Below, piece after piece: positions 33,185 through 42,723 of a stretch of DNA of 64,000 bases. The notes below the pieces were generated by a model, which was given only the letters and a program-made list of their open reading frames with translations, was not told the origin of the DNA and ran no database searches. The DNA is taken from the NCBI GenBank assembly GCA_964499485.1, contig CAZCLF010000005.1, forward strand, positions 35,518 to 99,517, read 5' to 3'. Numbering within the stretch: position 1 is the stretch's first letter; each line of letters opens with the position of its first letter. The translations under genes were made by a program, and so were the position numbers. Origin of the DNA: Ga0074130 sp964499485. Lineage in GTDB: Bacteria; Pseudomonadota; Gammaproteobacteria; Burkholderiales; Rhodocyclaceae.

Positions 33185-35776
33185 ATGCAGGACAAATACA
33201 GCCCCTCCGAACTCGAATCTGCTGCCCAGAAATACTGGGCAGACAATCACGCCTTCCGTGCCGTCGAAGACAGCAGCAAGAAGAAGTACTACTGCCTGTC
33301 GATGTTCCCCTATCCGTCGGGCAAGCTGCACATGGGGCATGTGCGCAACTACACGATTGGCGATGTGCTGACGCGCTATCACCGCATGCAGGGCTACAAC
33401 GTGTTGCAGCCCATGGGCTGGGATGCCTTCGGCCTGCCCGCTGAGAACGCCGCCATGCAAAATGGTGTGCCGCCGGCCAAGTGGACCTTCGACAACATCG
33501 CTTACATGAAGAAGCAGTTGCAGTCGCTCGGCTTTGCCATCGACTGGGAGCGCGAAGTCACCACCTGCACGCCTGAGTACTACAAGTGGAACCAGTGGCT
33601 GTTCCTGCGCATGCTGGAGAAGGGCATCGCCTACAAGAAGACCCAGACCGTGAATTGGGACCCGGTCGATCAGACCGTGCTCGCCAATGAGCAGGTGATC
33701 GATGGCCGCGGTTGGCGCACTGGTGCCGTGGTTGAGAAGCGCGAAATCCCCGGCTACTACTTTGCCATCACGCAATACGCTGACGAACTGCTGGCCTCAT
33801 TGGATACGCTGCCGGGCTGGCCCGAGCGCGTCAAGACCATGCAGGCCAACTGGATCGGCAAGAGCTTTGGCGTGCGTTTAGCCTTCCCGTATGAATTGAA
33901 CGGTCAGCAGGAAAAGCTGTGGGTTTTCACCACCCGCGCCGACACGCTGATGGGCGTAACCTATGTCGCCGTTGCCGCCGAGCATCCGCTGGCCAGCTAT
34001 GCAGCTAAGAGCAACAGCGAACTCGCCGCCTTTATCGAGAAGTGCAAGCAGGGCTCGGTCATGGAAGCCGACGTGGCAACCATGGAGAAGGAAGGCATGA
34101 AGACCGGCCTCTTCGTCCAGCATCCGCTCACCGGCGAACAGGTCGAAGTCTGGGTCGGCAACTATGTGTTGATGACCTACGGCGAAGGCGCGGTCATGGC
34201 CGTACCGGCACACGACGAACGCGATTTCGGCTTTGCCAAGAAGTACAACTTGCCGATCAAGCAGGTGATCACGGTTGGTGATGCGGCATTCGATACTGCT
34301 GCGTGGCAAGAGGGCTACGGCAGCAAGGAAGGCAGCTGCATCAACTCCGGCAAGTACGATGGTCTCGGCTACGAAGCCGCCGTCGACGCCATCGCTGCCG
34401 ACCTTGCCGCCAAGGGCCTGGGCGAGAAGAAGGTGCAGTACCGCCTGCGCGACTGGGGCATTTCGCGCCAGCGCTACTGGGGCTGCCCGATTCCGCTGAT
34501 CCATTGCGAGAAGTGCGGCACCGTGCATGTGCCGGACGACCAGTTGCCGGTGAGGCTGCCGGAAGACTGCGTGCCCGATGGTTCGGGCAACCCGCTCAAG
34601 AAGCGCCCGGACTTCCTGAACGTCGCCTGCCCCAAGTGCGGCGGCCCGGCCGAGCGCGAAACCGACACCATGGATACCTTCGTCGACTCGAGCTGGTATT
34701 ACGCCCGCTACTGCAGCGCCGACAATGCCGGCGCGATGGTGGACGAACGCGCCAACTACTGGATGCCGGTGGACCAGTACATCGGCGGCATCGAGCATGC
34801 CATCCTGCACCTGCTCTACGCGCGCTTCTGGAACAAGGTGATGCGCGACGTCGGCCTGACCAACAAGGACGAGCCCTTCGCCAACCTGCTCACGCAGGGC
34901 ATGGTGCTGAACCATATCTTCTCGCGTCGCACCGACAAGGGCGGCATCAACTACTTTGCGCCGGAAGAGCTCGACCTGACGCATGACGCCAATGGCAAGC
35001 TGGTCGGTGCGGTCAGCAAGGCCGACGGCCAGCCGGTCGATTACAACGGCATCGGCACCATGTCGAAGTCCAAGCGCAACGGCGTCGATCCGCAGTCGCT
35101 GATCGAAACCTACGGCGCCGACACCGCGCGCTTCTTCATGATGTTCGCCGCGCCGCCCGAGCAGACCCTGGAATGGGCCGACTCCGGCGTCGATGGCGCG
35201 CACCGCTTCCTGAAGCGCGTGTGGGCCTTTGGCGTTGAGAACGCGGTAGCAATCAAAGCTGCGCCAGCCCTTAACGGCAAGCTGCCGGAAGAGTTGGCCA
35301 AGTTGCGTCGCGAAGTTCACCTCAATCTGAAGCAGGCCAGCAGCGATCTAGCCCGTCATCAATTCAATACAGTAGCCTCCGCCGGCATGAAGCTACTCAA
35401 TGCCTTGGAGCGTGCGCCTGAGGGCGAGGGCAAGGCCGCCGTGCTGGCCGAAGGTTTTTCTATCCTGCTGCGTATCTTGTCGCCAATCACGCCGCACATT
35501 ACTCACGCACTGTGGGTCGAGTTGGGTTACGGCTCAGACATCCTCTCGGCGCCTTGGCCGCAGGTCGATGAAGGCGCGCTGGTACAAGACGAACTTGAGC
35601 TGATGCTGCAAATCAATGGCAAACTGCGGGGCAGTATCAAGGTTGCTGCCAGCGCCGACAAGGCCACGATCGAGGCGCTTGCTGTCGCCAGTGAAGCGGC
35701 GCAGAAGCAGCTGGCAGGTGCAGCACCGAAGAAGGTGGTCGTCGTTCCCGGCCGCCTCGTCAATATTGTTTGCTAA
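33185..35776 (+). CDS. leuS: Leucyl-tRNA synthetase
   Basis: Charges tRNA-Leu. The 863-residue product matches E. coli LeuRS in length. It has the HIGH motif as PYPSGKLHMGHVRNY near residue 45 and the CP1 editing domain in the middle (TTRADTLMGVTYVAVAAEHP). KMSKS appears as GTMSKSKRNGV near residue 626. The ATG at 33185 gives MQDKYSPSELESAAQKYW, the usual N terminus. The segment around 34440-35230 is visibly more GC-rich in third codon positions than the sequence after 35240. It is followed by lptE and holA. Confidence 0.97.
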   Translation: MQDKYSPSELESAAQKYWADNHAFRAVEDSSKKKYYCLSMFPYPSGKLHMGHVRNYTIGDVLTRYHRMQGYNVLQPMGWDAFGLPAENAAMQNGVPPAKWTFDNIAYMKKQLQSLGFAIDWEREVTTCTPEYYKWNQWLFLRMLEKGIAYKKTQTVNWDPVDQTVLANEQVIDGRGWRTGAVVEKREIPGYYFAITQYADELLASLDTLPGWPERVKTMQANWIGKSFGVRLAFPYELNGQQEKLWVFTTRADTLMGVTYVAVAAEHPLASYAAKSNSELAAFIEKCKQGSVMEADVATMEKEGMKTGLFVQHPLTGEQVEVWVGNYVLMTYGEGAVMAVPAHDERDFGFAKKYNLPIKQVITVGDAAFDTAAWQEGYGSKEGSCINSGKYDGLGYEAAVDAIAADLAAKGLGEKKVQYRLRDWGISRQRYWGCPIPLIHCEKCGTVHVPDDQLPVRLPEDCVPDGSGNPLKKRPDFLNVACPKCGGPAERETDTMDTFVDSSWYYARYCSADNAGAMVDERANYWMPVDQYIGGIEHAILHLLYARFWNKVMRDVGLTNKDEPFANLLTQGMVLNHIFSRRTDKGGINYFAPEELDLTHDANGKLVGAVSKADGQPVDYNGIGTMSKSKRNGVDPQSLIETYGADTARFFMMFAAPPEQTLEWADSGVDGAHRFLKRVWAFGVENAVAIKAAPALNGKLPEELAKLRREVHLNLKQASSDLARHQFNTVASAGMKLLNALERAPEGEGKAAVLAEGFSILLRILSPITPHITHALWVELGYGSDILSAPWPQVDEGALVQDELELMLQINGKLRGSIKVAASADKATIEALAVASEAAQKQLAGAAPKKVVVVPGRLVNIVC

Positions 35777-35784
35777 GGCCCATC

Positions 35785-36297
35785 ATGCGTAAGCTTCTGG
35801 CACTACTTTGCGTCACCCTGCTCACCGCGTGCGGCTTCCAGCTGCGCGGTAGTTACGCCCTGCCTTTCGACAGCCTCTACATTGCGCTGCCGGAAACAAA
35901 CATCGTGCATGCCACGCTGAAGCGCAATATCGAGGCCTCCAGCAAGACACGTGTCGTTTATAGCGCCGAAGATGCTGAAGCCACGATGACCGTGCTGGCC
36001 GACCAACAACAGAAACTAATTCTGTCTCTGAGCTCAACCGGCCGGGTGCGCGAGTTCCAACTGATTCGTACCTTCGTGTTCCGCGTGCATGACCTGCAGG
36101 GCCGTGACTTCATCCCACAAAGTACCGTGACGATACGCCGCGACCTGAGCTACAGCGATGATCAGGTGCTGGCCAAGGAAGCCGAAGAACAACTGCTGTG
36201 GCGCGACATGCAAAACGACCTTGTGCAGCAGGTGATGCGCCGCTTGTCGCTGGCTAAGCCACCTAAATCTGCATCCGCCGATGCAACTTCGCGCTGA
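35785..36297 (+). CDS. lptE: LPS-assembly lipoprotein LptE
   Basis: A 170-residue outer-membrane lipoprotein that plugs LptD in LPS export. It has a lipoprotein signal peptide with lipobox LLTACGF (Cys at residue 15), then FQLRGSYALPFDSLYIAL, characteristic of LptE. It starts 8 bp after the leuS stop and overlaps the start of holA by 17 bp. The leuS-lptE-holA order is conserved in proteobacteria and supports the call. Confidence 0.93.
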   Translation: MRKLLALLCVTLLTACGFQLRGSYALPFDSLYIALPETNIVHATLKRNIEASSKTRVVYSAEDAEATMTVLADQQQKLILSLSSTGRVREFQLIRTFVFRVHDLQGRDFIPQSTVTIRRDLSYSDDQVLAKEAEEQLLWRDMQNDLVQQVMRRLSLAKPPKSASADATSR

Positions 36298-37297
36298 TCA
36301 GCTCCAGCAACACCTGAGTCAACCGCTGGCGGGTTTGTACGTCCTGCATGGCGACGAACTGCTAACCATTGAGGCGACTGACGCGATTCGTGCCGCCGCC
36401 CGCAAGCAGGGTTACGACGAGCGCGAGGTGCTGGTTGTAACCTCGAACTTCAAATGGGATGAGCTCACGCTGGCTGCTGGCAATCTGTCGCTGTTCGGTG
36501 GCAACAAGCTGATCGACCTGCGCATTCCCTCAGGCAAGCCCGGTCGTGACGGTGGTGAGGCACTGCAAAAGCATGCCGCCCATCTGTCACCGGGCGTTGT
36601 CACGCTGATTTCTCTACCCGAGCTTGACTGGCAAACCAAGAAAGCCGCTTGGTTGACTGCACTGGGCAATGCTGGGGTCATGCTGGAGCTGAATGCCCCC
36701 AGCCTGCACCAATTGCCAGACTGGATTGCACAACGCCTGGCGCGCCAGCAGCAAAACGCCCCACGCGAGGCCTTGGAATTCATCGCGACGCAGGTGGAGG
36801 GCAACCTGCTCGCCGCCCATCAGGAAATCCAAAAGCTCGGCCTGCTCTACCCTGCGGGTGCGCTAACGTCAGCGCAGATCGAGGAAGCCGTGTTGAGTGT
36901 GGCTCGTTATAACGTGGATGGCTTGCGCACCGCCTTGCTGGCGGGTGATGCCGAACGCTGCGCCCGTCTGCTTGAGGGCTTGCATGCCGAAGATACGGCC
37001 CCACCTCTCGTCTTGTGGGCATTAGCCTCTGAGGCGCGCATCATTGCCGGTGTACGTAGCGCGGTGGATCGCGGCTTGTCATTTGACACTGCGCTGAGCA
37101 ACCAAAAGGTTTTCGGGGCGCGCCAAGGGCCGTATCGCAATGCAGTGCAACGGATTTCGGCGAATGCAGCACGGAATGCCCTCTTGCACGCCGCACGCAT
37201 AGACCGCATGATTAAGGGCTTGGCTCAGGGCGATTTGTGGGATGAGTTCCTGCAACTAGCCTTGCGGCTGGCCAGAACACCCGCACGGGGGGCCTGA
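36281..37297 (+). CDS. holA: DNA polymerase III delta subunit
   Basis: Clamp-loader delta subunit, 338 residues. The N terminus (QPLAGLYVLHGDELLTIEAT) and the following EVLVVTSNFKWDEL and GGNKLIDLRIPSGKPGRDG are characteristic of HolA. It overlaps lptE by 17 bp, so translation is probably coupled. proA follows 23 bp later. Confidence 0.95.
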   Translation: MQLRADQLQQHLSQPLAGLYVLHGDELLTIEATDAIRAAARKQGYDEREVLVVTSNFKWDELTLAAGNLSLFGGNKLIDLRIPSGKPGRDGGEALQKHAAHLSPGVVTLISLPELDWQTKKAAWLTALGNAGVMLELNAPSLHQLPDWIAQRLARQQQNAPREALEFIATQVEGNLLAAHQEIQKLGLLYPAGALTSAQIEEAVLSVARYNVDGLRTALLAGDAERCARLLEGLHAEDTAPPLVLWALASEARIIAGVRSAVDRGLSFDTALSNQKVFGARQGPYRNAVQRISANAARNALLHAARIDRMIKGLAQGDLWDEFLQLALRLARTPARGA

Positions 37298-37320
37298 CAC
37301 GCAGCAGGCAAAGGAAAGAT

Positions 37321-38604
37321 ATGAACGACAGACTCGATATCGCGCAATACATGGACAGCGTTGGTCAGGCCGCTCGCAGCGCCGCGACCGCGATGGCCAA
37401 GGCCGACACCAAGGCGAAAAACACCACGCTGTTGGCCCTCGCCCGCCTGCTGCGTGAACAGACCGCTGCCTTGCAGACCGACAATGCCAAGGACATTAGT
37501 GCTGCTGATTCCGCAGGACTTGCCGCCCCGCTGGTCGATCGTTTGCGTCTGACACCAAAGGTGCTGGCCACCGTCGCCGAAGGCTGCGAACAACTCGCTG
37601 CCATGCCTGATCCCATTGGCGAAATCACCGGCGTGAAGCGCCGCCCCACGGGTATCAGTGTCGGCCAGATGCGCGTGCCGCTGGGCGTGTTCGGCATGAT
37701 TTACGAAAGCCGCCCCAACGTCACCATCGAGGCGGCTTCGCTCGCCATCAAGAGCGGCAACGCCTGCATCCTGCGTGGTGGCTCTGAGGCAATCCACTCG
37801 AATCTGGCACTGTGGAAGCTGGTACAGCAGGCACTTGTCGAAGCTGGTCTACCCGCCACGGCAGTACAGCTGGTCGAAACCACTGATCGCGCTGCTGTCG
37901 GTCGTCTGATCGCCATGCCCGAGTATGTGGACGTCATCATCCCGCGTGGTGGCAAGAGCTTGATTGAGCGTATCAGTGCCGAAGCCAAGGTGCCGGTCAT
38001 CAAGCACCTGGACGGTAACTGCCATACCTATGTCGATGCAGAAGTCGACATCGAGCAGGCGCTGGTGGTGACCGACAACGCCAAGACGCAGAAATACAGT
38101 CCTTGCAATGCGACCGAGTCGCTGCTCGTTCATGCGACCTCGGCCGCAGCATTCCTACCGAAGATCGGCGCCATCTTCGCCGCCAAGGGCGTGGAGATGC
38201 GCTGCGATGCGACGTCGAAAGTGATCCTGTCTCAGGTTTCGGGCGCGAATCTTGTCGACGCCACCGAAGAAGACTGGGGTACCGAGTATCTGGCGCCCAT
38301 CATCAGCATTAAAGTGGTCAAGGATCTCGACGAAGCCATTGCCCACATCAACAAATACGGCTCTCAGCATACCGAGGCGATTCTGACCACCAATCATCCG
38401 AACGCGATGCGCTTCATCCGCGAGGTGGATTCAAGCTCGGTCATGATCAACGCCTCGACACGCTTTGCTGATGGTTTTGAATACGGCCTCGGCGCAGAAA
38501 TCGGCATTTCCACGGACAAATTTCACGCCCGTGGGCCGGTGGGGCTGGAAGGTCTGACCTCACAAAAATGGATTGTGCTCGGCAACGGTGAAGTCCGCAG
38601 CTAA
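37321..38604 (+). CDS. proA: Gamma-glutamyl phosphate reductase
   Basis: NADPH-dependent reduction of gamma-glutamyl phosphate, the second step of proline synthesis. The 427-residue product is of normal length. It has the ALDH-like catalytic segment KTQKYSPCNATESLLVH with the active-site Cys, and the signature GTEYLAPIISIKVVKDLDEA. AAAGGAAAG precedes the ATG. The stop overlaps the start of ogt by 17 bp. No proB is in the window. Confidence 0.96.
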   Translation: MNDRLDIAQYMDSVGQAARSAATAMAKADTKAKNTTLLALARLLREQTAALQTDNAKDISAADSAGLAAPLVDRLRLTPKVLATVAEGCEQLAAMPDPIGEITGVKRRPTGISVGQMRVPLGVFGMIYESRPNVTIEAASLAIKSGNACILRGGSEAIHSNLALWKLVQQALVEAGLPATAVQLVETTDRAAVGRLIAMPEYVDVIIPRGGKSLIERISAEAKVPVIKHLDGNCHTYVDAEVDIEQALVVTDNAKTQKYSPCNATESLLVHATSAAAFLPKIGAIFAAKGVEMRCDATSKVILSQVSGANLVDATEEDWGTEYLAPIISIKVVKDLDEAIAHINKYGSQHTEAILTTNHPNAMRFIREVDSSSVMINASTRFADGFEYGLGAEIGISTDKFHARGPVGLEGLTSQKWIVLGNGEVRS

Positions 38605-39079
38605 GTATTTCAACGCCATCGTGCCGGCGCCGGGCTTTACGCTCGGCATCAACTGCACCGATGACTGGGTGGAGGAAATCGTTTTCCTGCCGCCTCAATA
38701 TGAACGCATGCCCGACAACCCGCTGGCCATGGAAACCATGCGCCAGCTGCGGGCCTGGCTAAAGAATCCATATTTCGAGTTCGGCCTGCCACTCAAACCC
38801 AGCGGAACGCCCTTCCAGCGCAAAGTGTGGGATGAGATCAGCGCCATTCCTTGCGGCCATACGTTGAGCTATGGCGATGTCGCATCTCTCATCAAGAGCG
38901 CACCCCGTGCCGTCGGCGGCGCGTGCGGCGCAAATCCGTTCCCCATTGTCGTGCCTTGTCATCGTGTGGTGTCCAAGAGTCAAACCTTCAATGCGGGCCT
39001 CGGCGGGTTTGCGCATTCGCGGGACGGACTACACCTCGATATCAAACGCTGGCTGCTGGCGCACGAACGCAAGGCATGA
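38588..39079 (+). CDS. ogt: Methylated-DNA--protein-cysteine methyltransferase
   Basis: Suicide repair of O6-alkylguanine. The 163-residue product has the active-site motif IVVPCHRVVSKS with Cys124. A helix-turn-helix region (GTPFQRKVWDEISAIPCG and LSYGDVASLIKSAPRAVGGA) precedes it. A GTG start at 38588 is chosen; a TTG at 38573 is possible. It overlaps proA at its start and xerD at its end (ATGA), which indicates coupled translation. Confidence 0.93.
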   Translation: MKSAAKYFNAIVPAPGFTLGINCTDDWVEEIVFLPPQYERMPDNPLAMETMRQLRAWLKNPYFEFGLPLKPSGTPFQRKVWDEISAIPCGHTLSYGDVASLIKSAPRAVGGACGANPFPIVVPCHRVVSKSQTFNAGLGGFAHSRDGLHLDIKRWLLAHERKA

Positions 39080-39984
39080 ACGACGCCGACGCCGCTTTGA
39101 TCGATGAATTTGCCGATGCCTTGTGGCTGGCAGATGGGCTGGCAAAAAATACGCTGATTAGTTATCGCACCGACCTCAAGGGATTTGCGCTGTGGCTCCA
39201 ATCGCAGTCCAGCAACTTGATGGCGGTGGAAGGCGCAACGGTGCATCGCTATCTGGCTTTCTTGCATAGTGGTGAAAAGCCCCTGCGCCCCAACTCGCAA
39301 CGTCGCCTGCATTCCACCCTGCGCCGCTTCTATCAATGGCTGTTGGCGGAGAATCGTATCCATATCGATCCGATGCTCGATATCGAGCGGCCCATGCCTT
39401 CGCAGCGTTTTCCCAAAACCTTATCTGAAGGACAAGTTGAGGCCCTACTCGCCGCACCTGATATTCAAACGCCACGCGGGCTGCGTGACCGCGCCCTATT
39501 TGAGCTGCTTTACGCCACAGGTCTGCGTGTCTCCGAGCTCACCAACCTCAAGCTGTTTGAACTCAGTCTGATTGATGGTGTGGTTCGCACCCGCGGTAAG
39601 GGCAACAAAGAGCGGCTGGTGCCGCTGGGTCAGGAAGCGATTGAGTGGCTACAGCGCTACCTCGATGCCTCGCGTCCGGTGTTACTCGATGGACAGATCA
39701 GCGATCATGTCTTCGTCGGTGAGGGCACCGGTACTGGCCTGACACGCCAGATGGCCTGGGTGCTGATCAAGAAGCACGCGCTGACGGCGGGCATTCCCAC
39801 AGAAAAAATCTCACCTCATGTACTGCGCCATGCTTTTGCCACGCACCTGCTCAATCACGGCGCCGATCTGCGCGTCGTCCAGCTGCTGCTAGGTCATGCG
39901 GACATCTCCACCACGCAGGTGTACACGCATGTGGCACGGGAGCGGCTGAAGCAGCTGCATCAGGTGCACCACCCGCGTGGTTAG
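39076..39984 (+). CDS. xerD: Site-specific tyrosine recombinase XerD
   Basis: Chromosome dimer resolution at dif together with XerC. The 302-residue product has the full catalytic set: R151 (ATGLRVSELTNL), K175, H248 and R251 (SPHVLRHAFATHLL), H274 (LLGHADISTTQ) and Y283 (VYTHV). The N-terminal SAM-like core-binding domain spans residues 8-100. The ATG overlaps the ogt stop. A longer frame exists upstream but lies inside ogt and is rejected. Confidence 0.94.
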   Translation: MNDADAALIDEFADALWLADGLAKNTLISYRTDLKGFALWLQSQSSNLMAVEGATVHRYLAFLHSGEKPLRPNSQRRLHSTLRRFYQWLLAENRIHIDPMLDIERPMPSQRFPKTLSEGQVEALLAAPDIQTPRGLRDRALFELLYATGLRVSELTNLKLFELSLIDGVVRTRGKGNKERLVPLGQEAIEWLQRYLDASRPVLLDGQISDHVFVGEGTGTGLTRQMAWVLIKKHALTAGIPTEKISPHVLRHAFATHLLNHGADLRVVQLLLGHADISTTQVYTHVARERLKQLHQVHHPRG

Positions 39985-40434
39985 CTACTGATTGCCCTTG
40001 TACTTACGGTAGGTGCTGTAACTGCCATCCTTGTTCACCAGCAACACCTTGTAGTCATGCTTGACGCCGCGATAGGCGGGGCCGTCCATGCCGGGGGACC
40101 CAATCGGCATAGCAGGAACTGACAAACCAAGGGCTTTAGGCTTTTCCTTGAGCAAACGCTTGATTTCACTAGCCGGTACATGCCCTTCGAGTGCATAGCC
40201 CGCGATTTTGGCGCTATGGCAGGAACCCAGACTATCCGGCATGCCGAACTCGGCACGCTTAATGCCAGTATCAGCAGTTTCATTCACTTTGACGGCAAAC
40301 CCATTCTGCTCTAGATGAGTCACCCAATCCTTGCAGCAACCGCATGTTGGTGATTTCAAGACTTCAACCAGCGGCTCGATGGCATGCGCCAGGCTGCTGA
40401 TACAGAACAAAAGAATTGCCAGAATATTTTTCAT
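39985..40434 (-). CDS. Exported DUF411 family protein
   Basis: A 149-residue DUF411 protein with signal peptide (ILAILLFCISSLAHA). The mature N terminus carries the paired-cysteine motif KSPTCGCCKDWVTHLEQNGF, suggesting metal binding or redox. The family is often found near copper-handling genes, but no such genes are adjacent here. PDSLGSCHSAKIAGYALEGH is the second family motif. Its stop abuts the xerD stop. Function is not established. Confidence 0.88.
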   Translation of the reverse strand: MKNILAILLFCISSLAHAIEPLVEVLKSPTCGCCKDWVTHLEQNGFAVKVNETADTGIKRAEFGMPDSLGSCHSAKIAGYALEGHVPASEIKRLLKEKPKALGLSVPAMPIGSPGMDGPAYRGVKHDYKVLLVNKDGSYSTYRKYKGNQ

Positions 40435-40520
40435 ATTGCGGTTACGCCAAGCAAGCAATGCGGAATAGACAGAGGCCTGCCAACCCAGTTCCCTGGGTCT
40501 TGATGCCCGACCCTCTCTAC

Positions 40521-40868
40521 TCAGCGCCCACGCTCGATCTGCACCCCCACGCGCTTAACACCGCGCGCCACACCAACCTTGGCAATTGAGATCTTGACCC
40601 ACGGCGCACCAAACTCATTGAGCATGAGATTGATGACAAACTCGCCCAGTGTTTCCAGCAGATTGAAGTGGCGTTCGTGCAGCTCTTTGCGGATGCGCTC
40701 GATCACTACCGCGTAGTCGATGGTCTTGTTGATATCGTCGTCCATCGCCGCTTCGTCGGGTACGCCAAAAGTGAGATTAAGCTCCACCATCTGGGGCGTA
40801 ACGCGTTCGCGGTCGTAAATGCCAACATTGGCCTCGACACGCATTTCTTCAATGAAGATAAAGTCCAT
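40521..40868 (-). CDS. folB: Dihydroneopterin aldolase
   Basis: Folate synthesis: cleaves 7,8-dihydroneopterin to 6-hydroxymethyl-dihydropterin and glycolaldehyde. The 115-residue product has FIEEMRVEANVGIYDRERVT at the N terminus and FNLLETLGEFVINLML in the middle, both typical of FolB. It is divergent from plsY with 87 bp between, as in many betaproteobacteria. Confidence 0.93.
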   Translation of the reverse strand: MDFIFIEEMRVEANVGIYDRERVTPQMVELNLTFGVPDEAAMDDDINKTIDYAVVIERIRKELHERHFNLLETLGEFVINLMLNEFGAPWVKISIAKVGVARGVKRVGVQIERGR

Positions 40869-40955
40869 GCAGCTTCCCTTTACAATGCGGGCATTCTAGA
40901 GAAATAGAGAGCACAGCGGGTGCGCTAGATCAGCCTTCCTGCGAAACAACGACCC

Positions 40956-41561
40956 ATGACTACCACTACAGCGATTTTTCTCGTTCTTGGTTATGCGCTC
41001 GGCTCAGTGCCGTTTGCCATCATCGTTTCCAAGGCCTTTGGCTTGGCTGACCCGCGCACTGTCGGTTCTGGCAACCCCGGCGCCACCAATGTGCTCCGCT
41101 CCGGCAACAAACTCGCTGCGGTATTGACCCTGCTTGGTGATGCACTCAAAGGTTGGGTAGCGATGTATCTTGCGGCCAAGCTCGGTGCCGACATGTTGGG
41201 AGTCACCCTCGCCGGGGTAGGAGCGTTTCTCGGCCACGTGTTCTCCGTCTTTTTGCGCTTCAAGGGCGGTAAGGGTGTCGCCACCGCTGCTGGCGCATTC
41301 TTCGGCTTTAGCGTGTGGCTGGGCTTGAGTGTTCTCGCCATCTGGCTGGCCACGGCATTGATCAGCCGCTACTCATCACTTGGTGCAATCGTTGCCTCTG
41401 TATCGGCACCATTTGCTGCGTGGTATTTGCTGCCGCACCCGGAACAAGCGGTGGCAGTGACCTTGATCGCTGTCGTTGTGGTGCGCCGTCACCGCGAGAA
41501 CATTCAGCGGCTGATCGCAGGCACGGAAGGCAAAATGGGGAAGAAGAAAACCCCCGCCTAG
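40956..41561 (+). CDS. plsY: Glycerol-3-phosphate acyltransferase PlsY
   Basis: Integral inner-membrane acyltransferase using acyl-phosphate for the first step of phospholipid synthesis. The 201-residue product has about five membrane segments. The three PlsY motifs are present: GSVPFAIIVSKAFGLADPR, GSGNPGATNVLRSGNK and FKGGKGVATAAGAFFG. The folB-plsY-tsaD neighbourhood is conserved. Confidence 0.95.
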   Translation: MTTTTAIFLVLGYALGSVPFAIIVSKAFGLADPRTVGSGNPGATNVLRSGNKLAAVLTLLGDALKGWVAMYLAAKLGADMLGVTLAGVGAFLGHVFSVFLRFKGGKGVATAAGAFFGFSVWLGLSVLAIWLATALISRYSSLGAIVASVSAPFAAWYLLPHPEQAVAVTLIAVVVVRRHRENIQRLIAGTEGKMGKKKTPA

Positions 41562-41606
41562 CCCTCTAGGCCCGGCAGGGGTCAGCCCGATTCGCCGCGT
41601 GACTTG

Positions 41607-42620
41607 TTAGATGGGCGAATTGATCTGATCCAGCGGCCAACGCGGGCGGATGGCAAAAGCTCCATCGCGTTTGGGTGCCATCTGTTTCATCAGTCGTTGC
41701 GCACCGCAGAAGGCAATCATCGCGCCGTTGTCTGTGCATAACGCCACTTCCGGGTAGTACACACGAATCTTGTGCTTAGTGGCCATGGCGTTAAGGCGCT
41801 CGCGCAAACGCTTGTTCGCGCCAACCCCGCCCGCAACCACTAGACGCGACAAACCACAAGCACGGACTGCAGCCAACGACTTGCTTGCTAGCACCTCAGT
41901 GACAGCCTCCTGAAACTCAGCCGCAAGATCAGCAGGGCTGTCGGCAGCATTGCGGACCGCGGTAAGTACTGCGGTTTTCAAACCCGAAAAGCTGAAATCG
42001 AGATCACCGCTGTTTAGCATAGGGCGGGGTAGCTTGTGCTTACCGGCCACTCCCGACTCAGCCAGCTTGGCCAGTGCCGGCCCGCCCGGATAGCCGAGAT
42101 TAAGCAGCTTGGCCGTCTTGTCGAAGGCCTCGCCCGCGGCATCATCCAGAGATTCGCCCAAAAGACGATACTCGCCGATATCCGTCACTTCCATCAACTG
42201 GGTATGACCACCGGAAACGAGGAGCGCGACAAAGGGAAACTCGGGACGGTCGGTCGCGAGCAAGGGAGAAAGTAAATGCCCTTCCAAGTGATGCACCGGC
42301 AGAGCCGGAATATCTAGTGCCGCCGCCAGCGCCTCGGCAAAGCTAGAACCAACCAGTAAGGCACCGGCCAAGCCGGGGCCCGCAGTGTAAGCAATCGCTT
42401 CGATCTCAGCCCTTGCCTTGCCTGCCTCTGCCAACACAACCTCCAACAGTGGGATCAGGCGGCGAATATGATCGCGTGATGCCAGCTCTGGCACCACGCC
42501 ACCGTAAGCCTCGTGCATCGCCACTTGGGTATGCACCGCATGCGCGAGCAGACCGGCGTCGGTATCGTAGAGCGCGATACCGGTTTCGTCACAAGAAGAT
42601 TCGATACCCAGAACCAGCAT
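41607..42620 (-). CDS. tsaD: tRNA threonylcarbamoyladenosine synthase TsaD
   Basis: Transfers threonylcarbamoyl to A37 of ANN-decoding tRNAs with TsaB and TsaE. The 337-residue product starts MLVLGIESSCDETGIALYD. It has the metal site HHLEGHLLSPLL and the nucleotide-binding motif SGGHTQLMEV. Length is normal. It is convergent with plsY and lies downstream of the repressor-like gene, with a terminator between. Confidence 0.96.
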   Translation of the reverse strand: MLVLGIESSCDETGIALYDTDAGLLAHAVHTQVAMHEAYGGVVPELASRDHIRRLIPLLEVVLAEAGKARAEIEAIAYTAGPGLAGALLVGSSFAEALAAALDIPALPVHHLEGHLLSPLLATDRPEFPFVALLVSGGHTQLMEVTDIGEYRLLGESLDDAAGEAFDKTAKLLNLGYPGGPALAKLAESGVAGKHKLPRPMLNSGDLDFSFSGLKTAVLTAVRNAADSPADLAAEFQEAVTEVLASKSLAAVRACGLSRLVVAGGVGANKRLRERLNAMATKHKIRVYYPEVALCTDNGAMIAFCGAQRLMKQMAPKRDGAFAIRPRWPLDQINSPI

Positions 42621-42660
42621 GAAAGATTACCTAAGCGGCCCGGCCACTAAATGACCACGC

Positions 42661-42691
42661 CTGAAAAGAAAAAGCCCCGACTCAGCGGGGC
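42661..42691 (-). terminator. Rho-independent terminator after the S24-like repressor gene
   Basis: On the minus strand GCCCCG-CTGAGT-CGGGGC is followed by TTTTTCTTTTC, a strong U-tract. It lies 33 bp after the repressor stop and before tsaD. Confidence 0.85.
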
Positions 42692-42723
42692 ATTGATTGT
42701 ACGGCAGCGGTGTCGGTCGCCGA

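Noticed and set aside
33878..35320. 480-codon open frame antisense to leuS
   Set aside because: It lies opposite the GC-rich core of leuS, where antisense frames stay open through codon bias; no protein-family signature is visible.
38851..39075. Longer N terminus for XerD
   Set aside because: The extra frame lies inside ogt, and the ATG at 39076 overlapping the ogt stop gives the normal XerD length.
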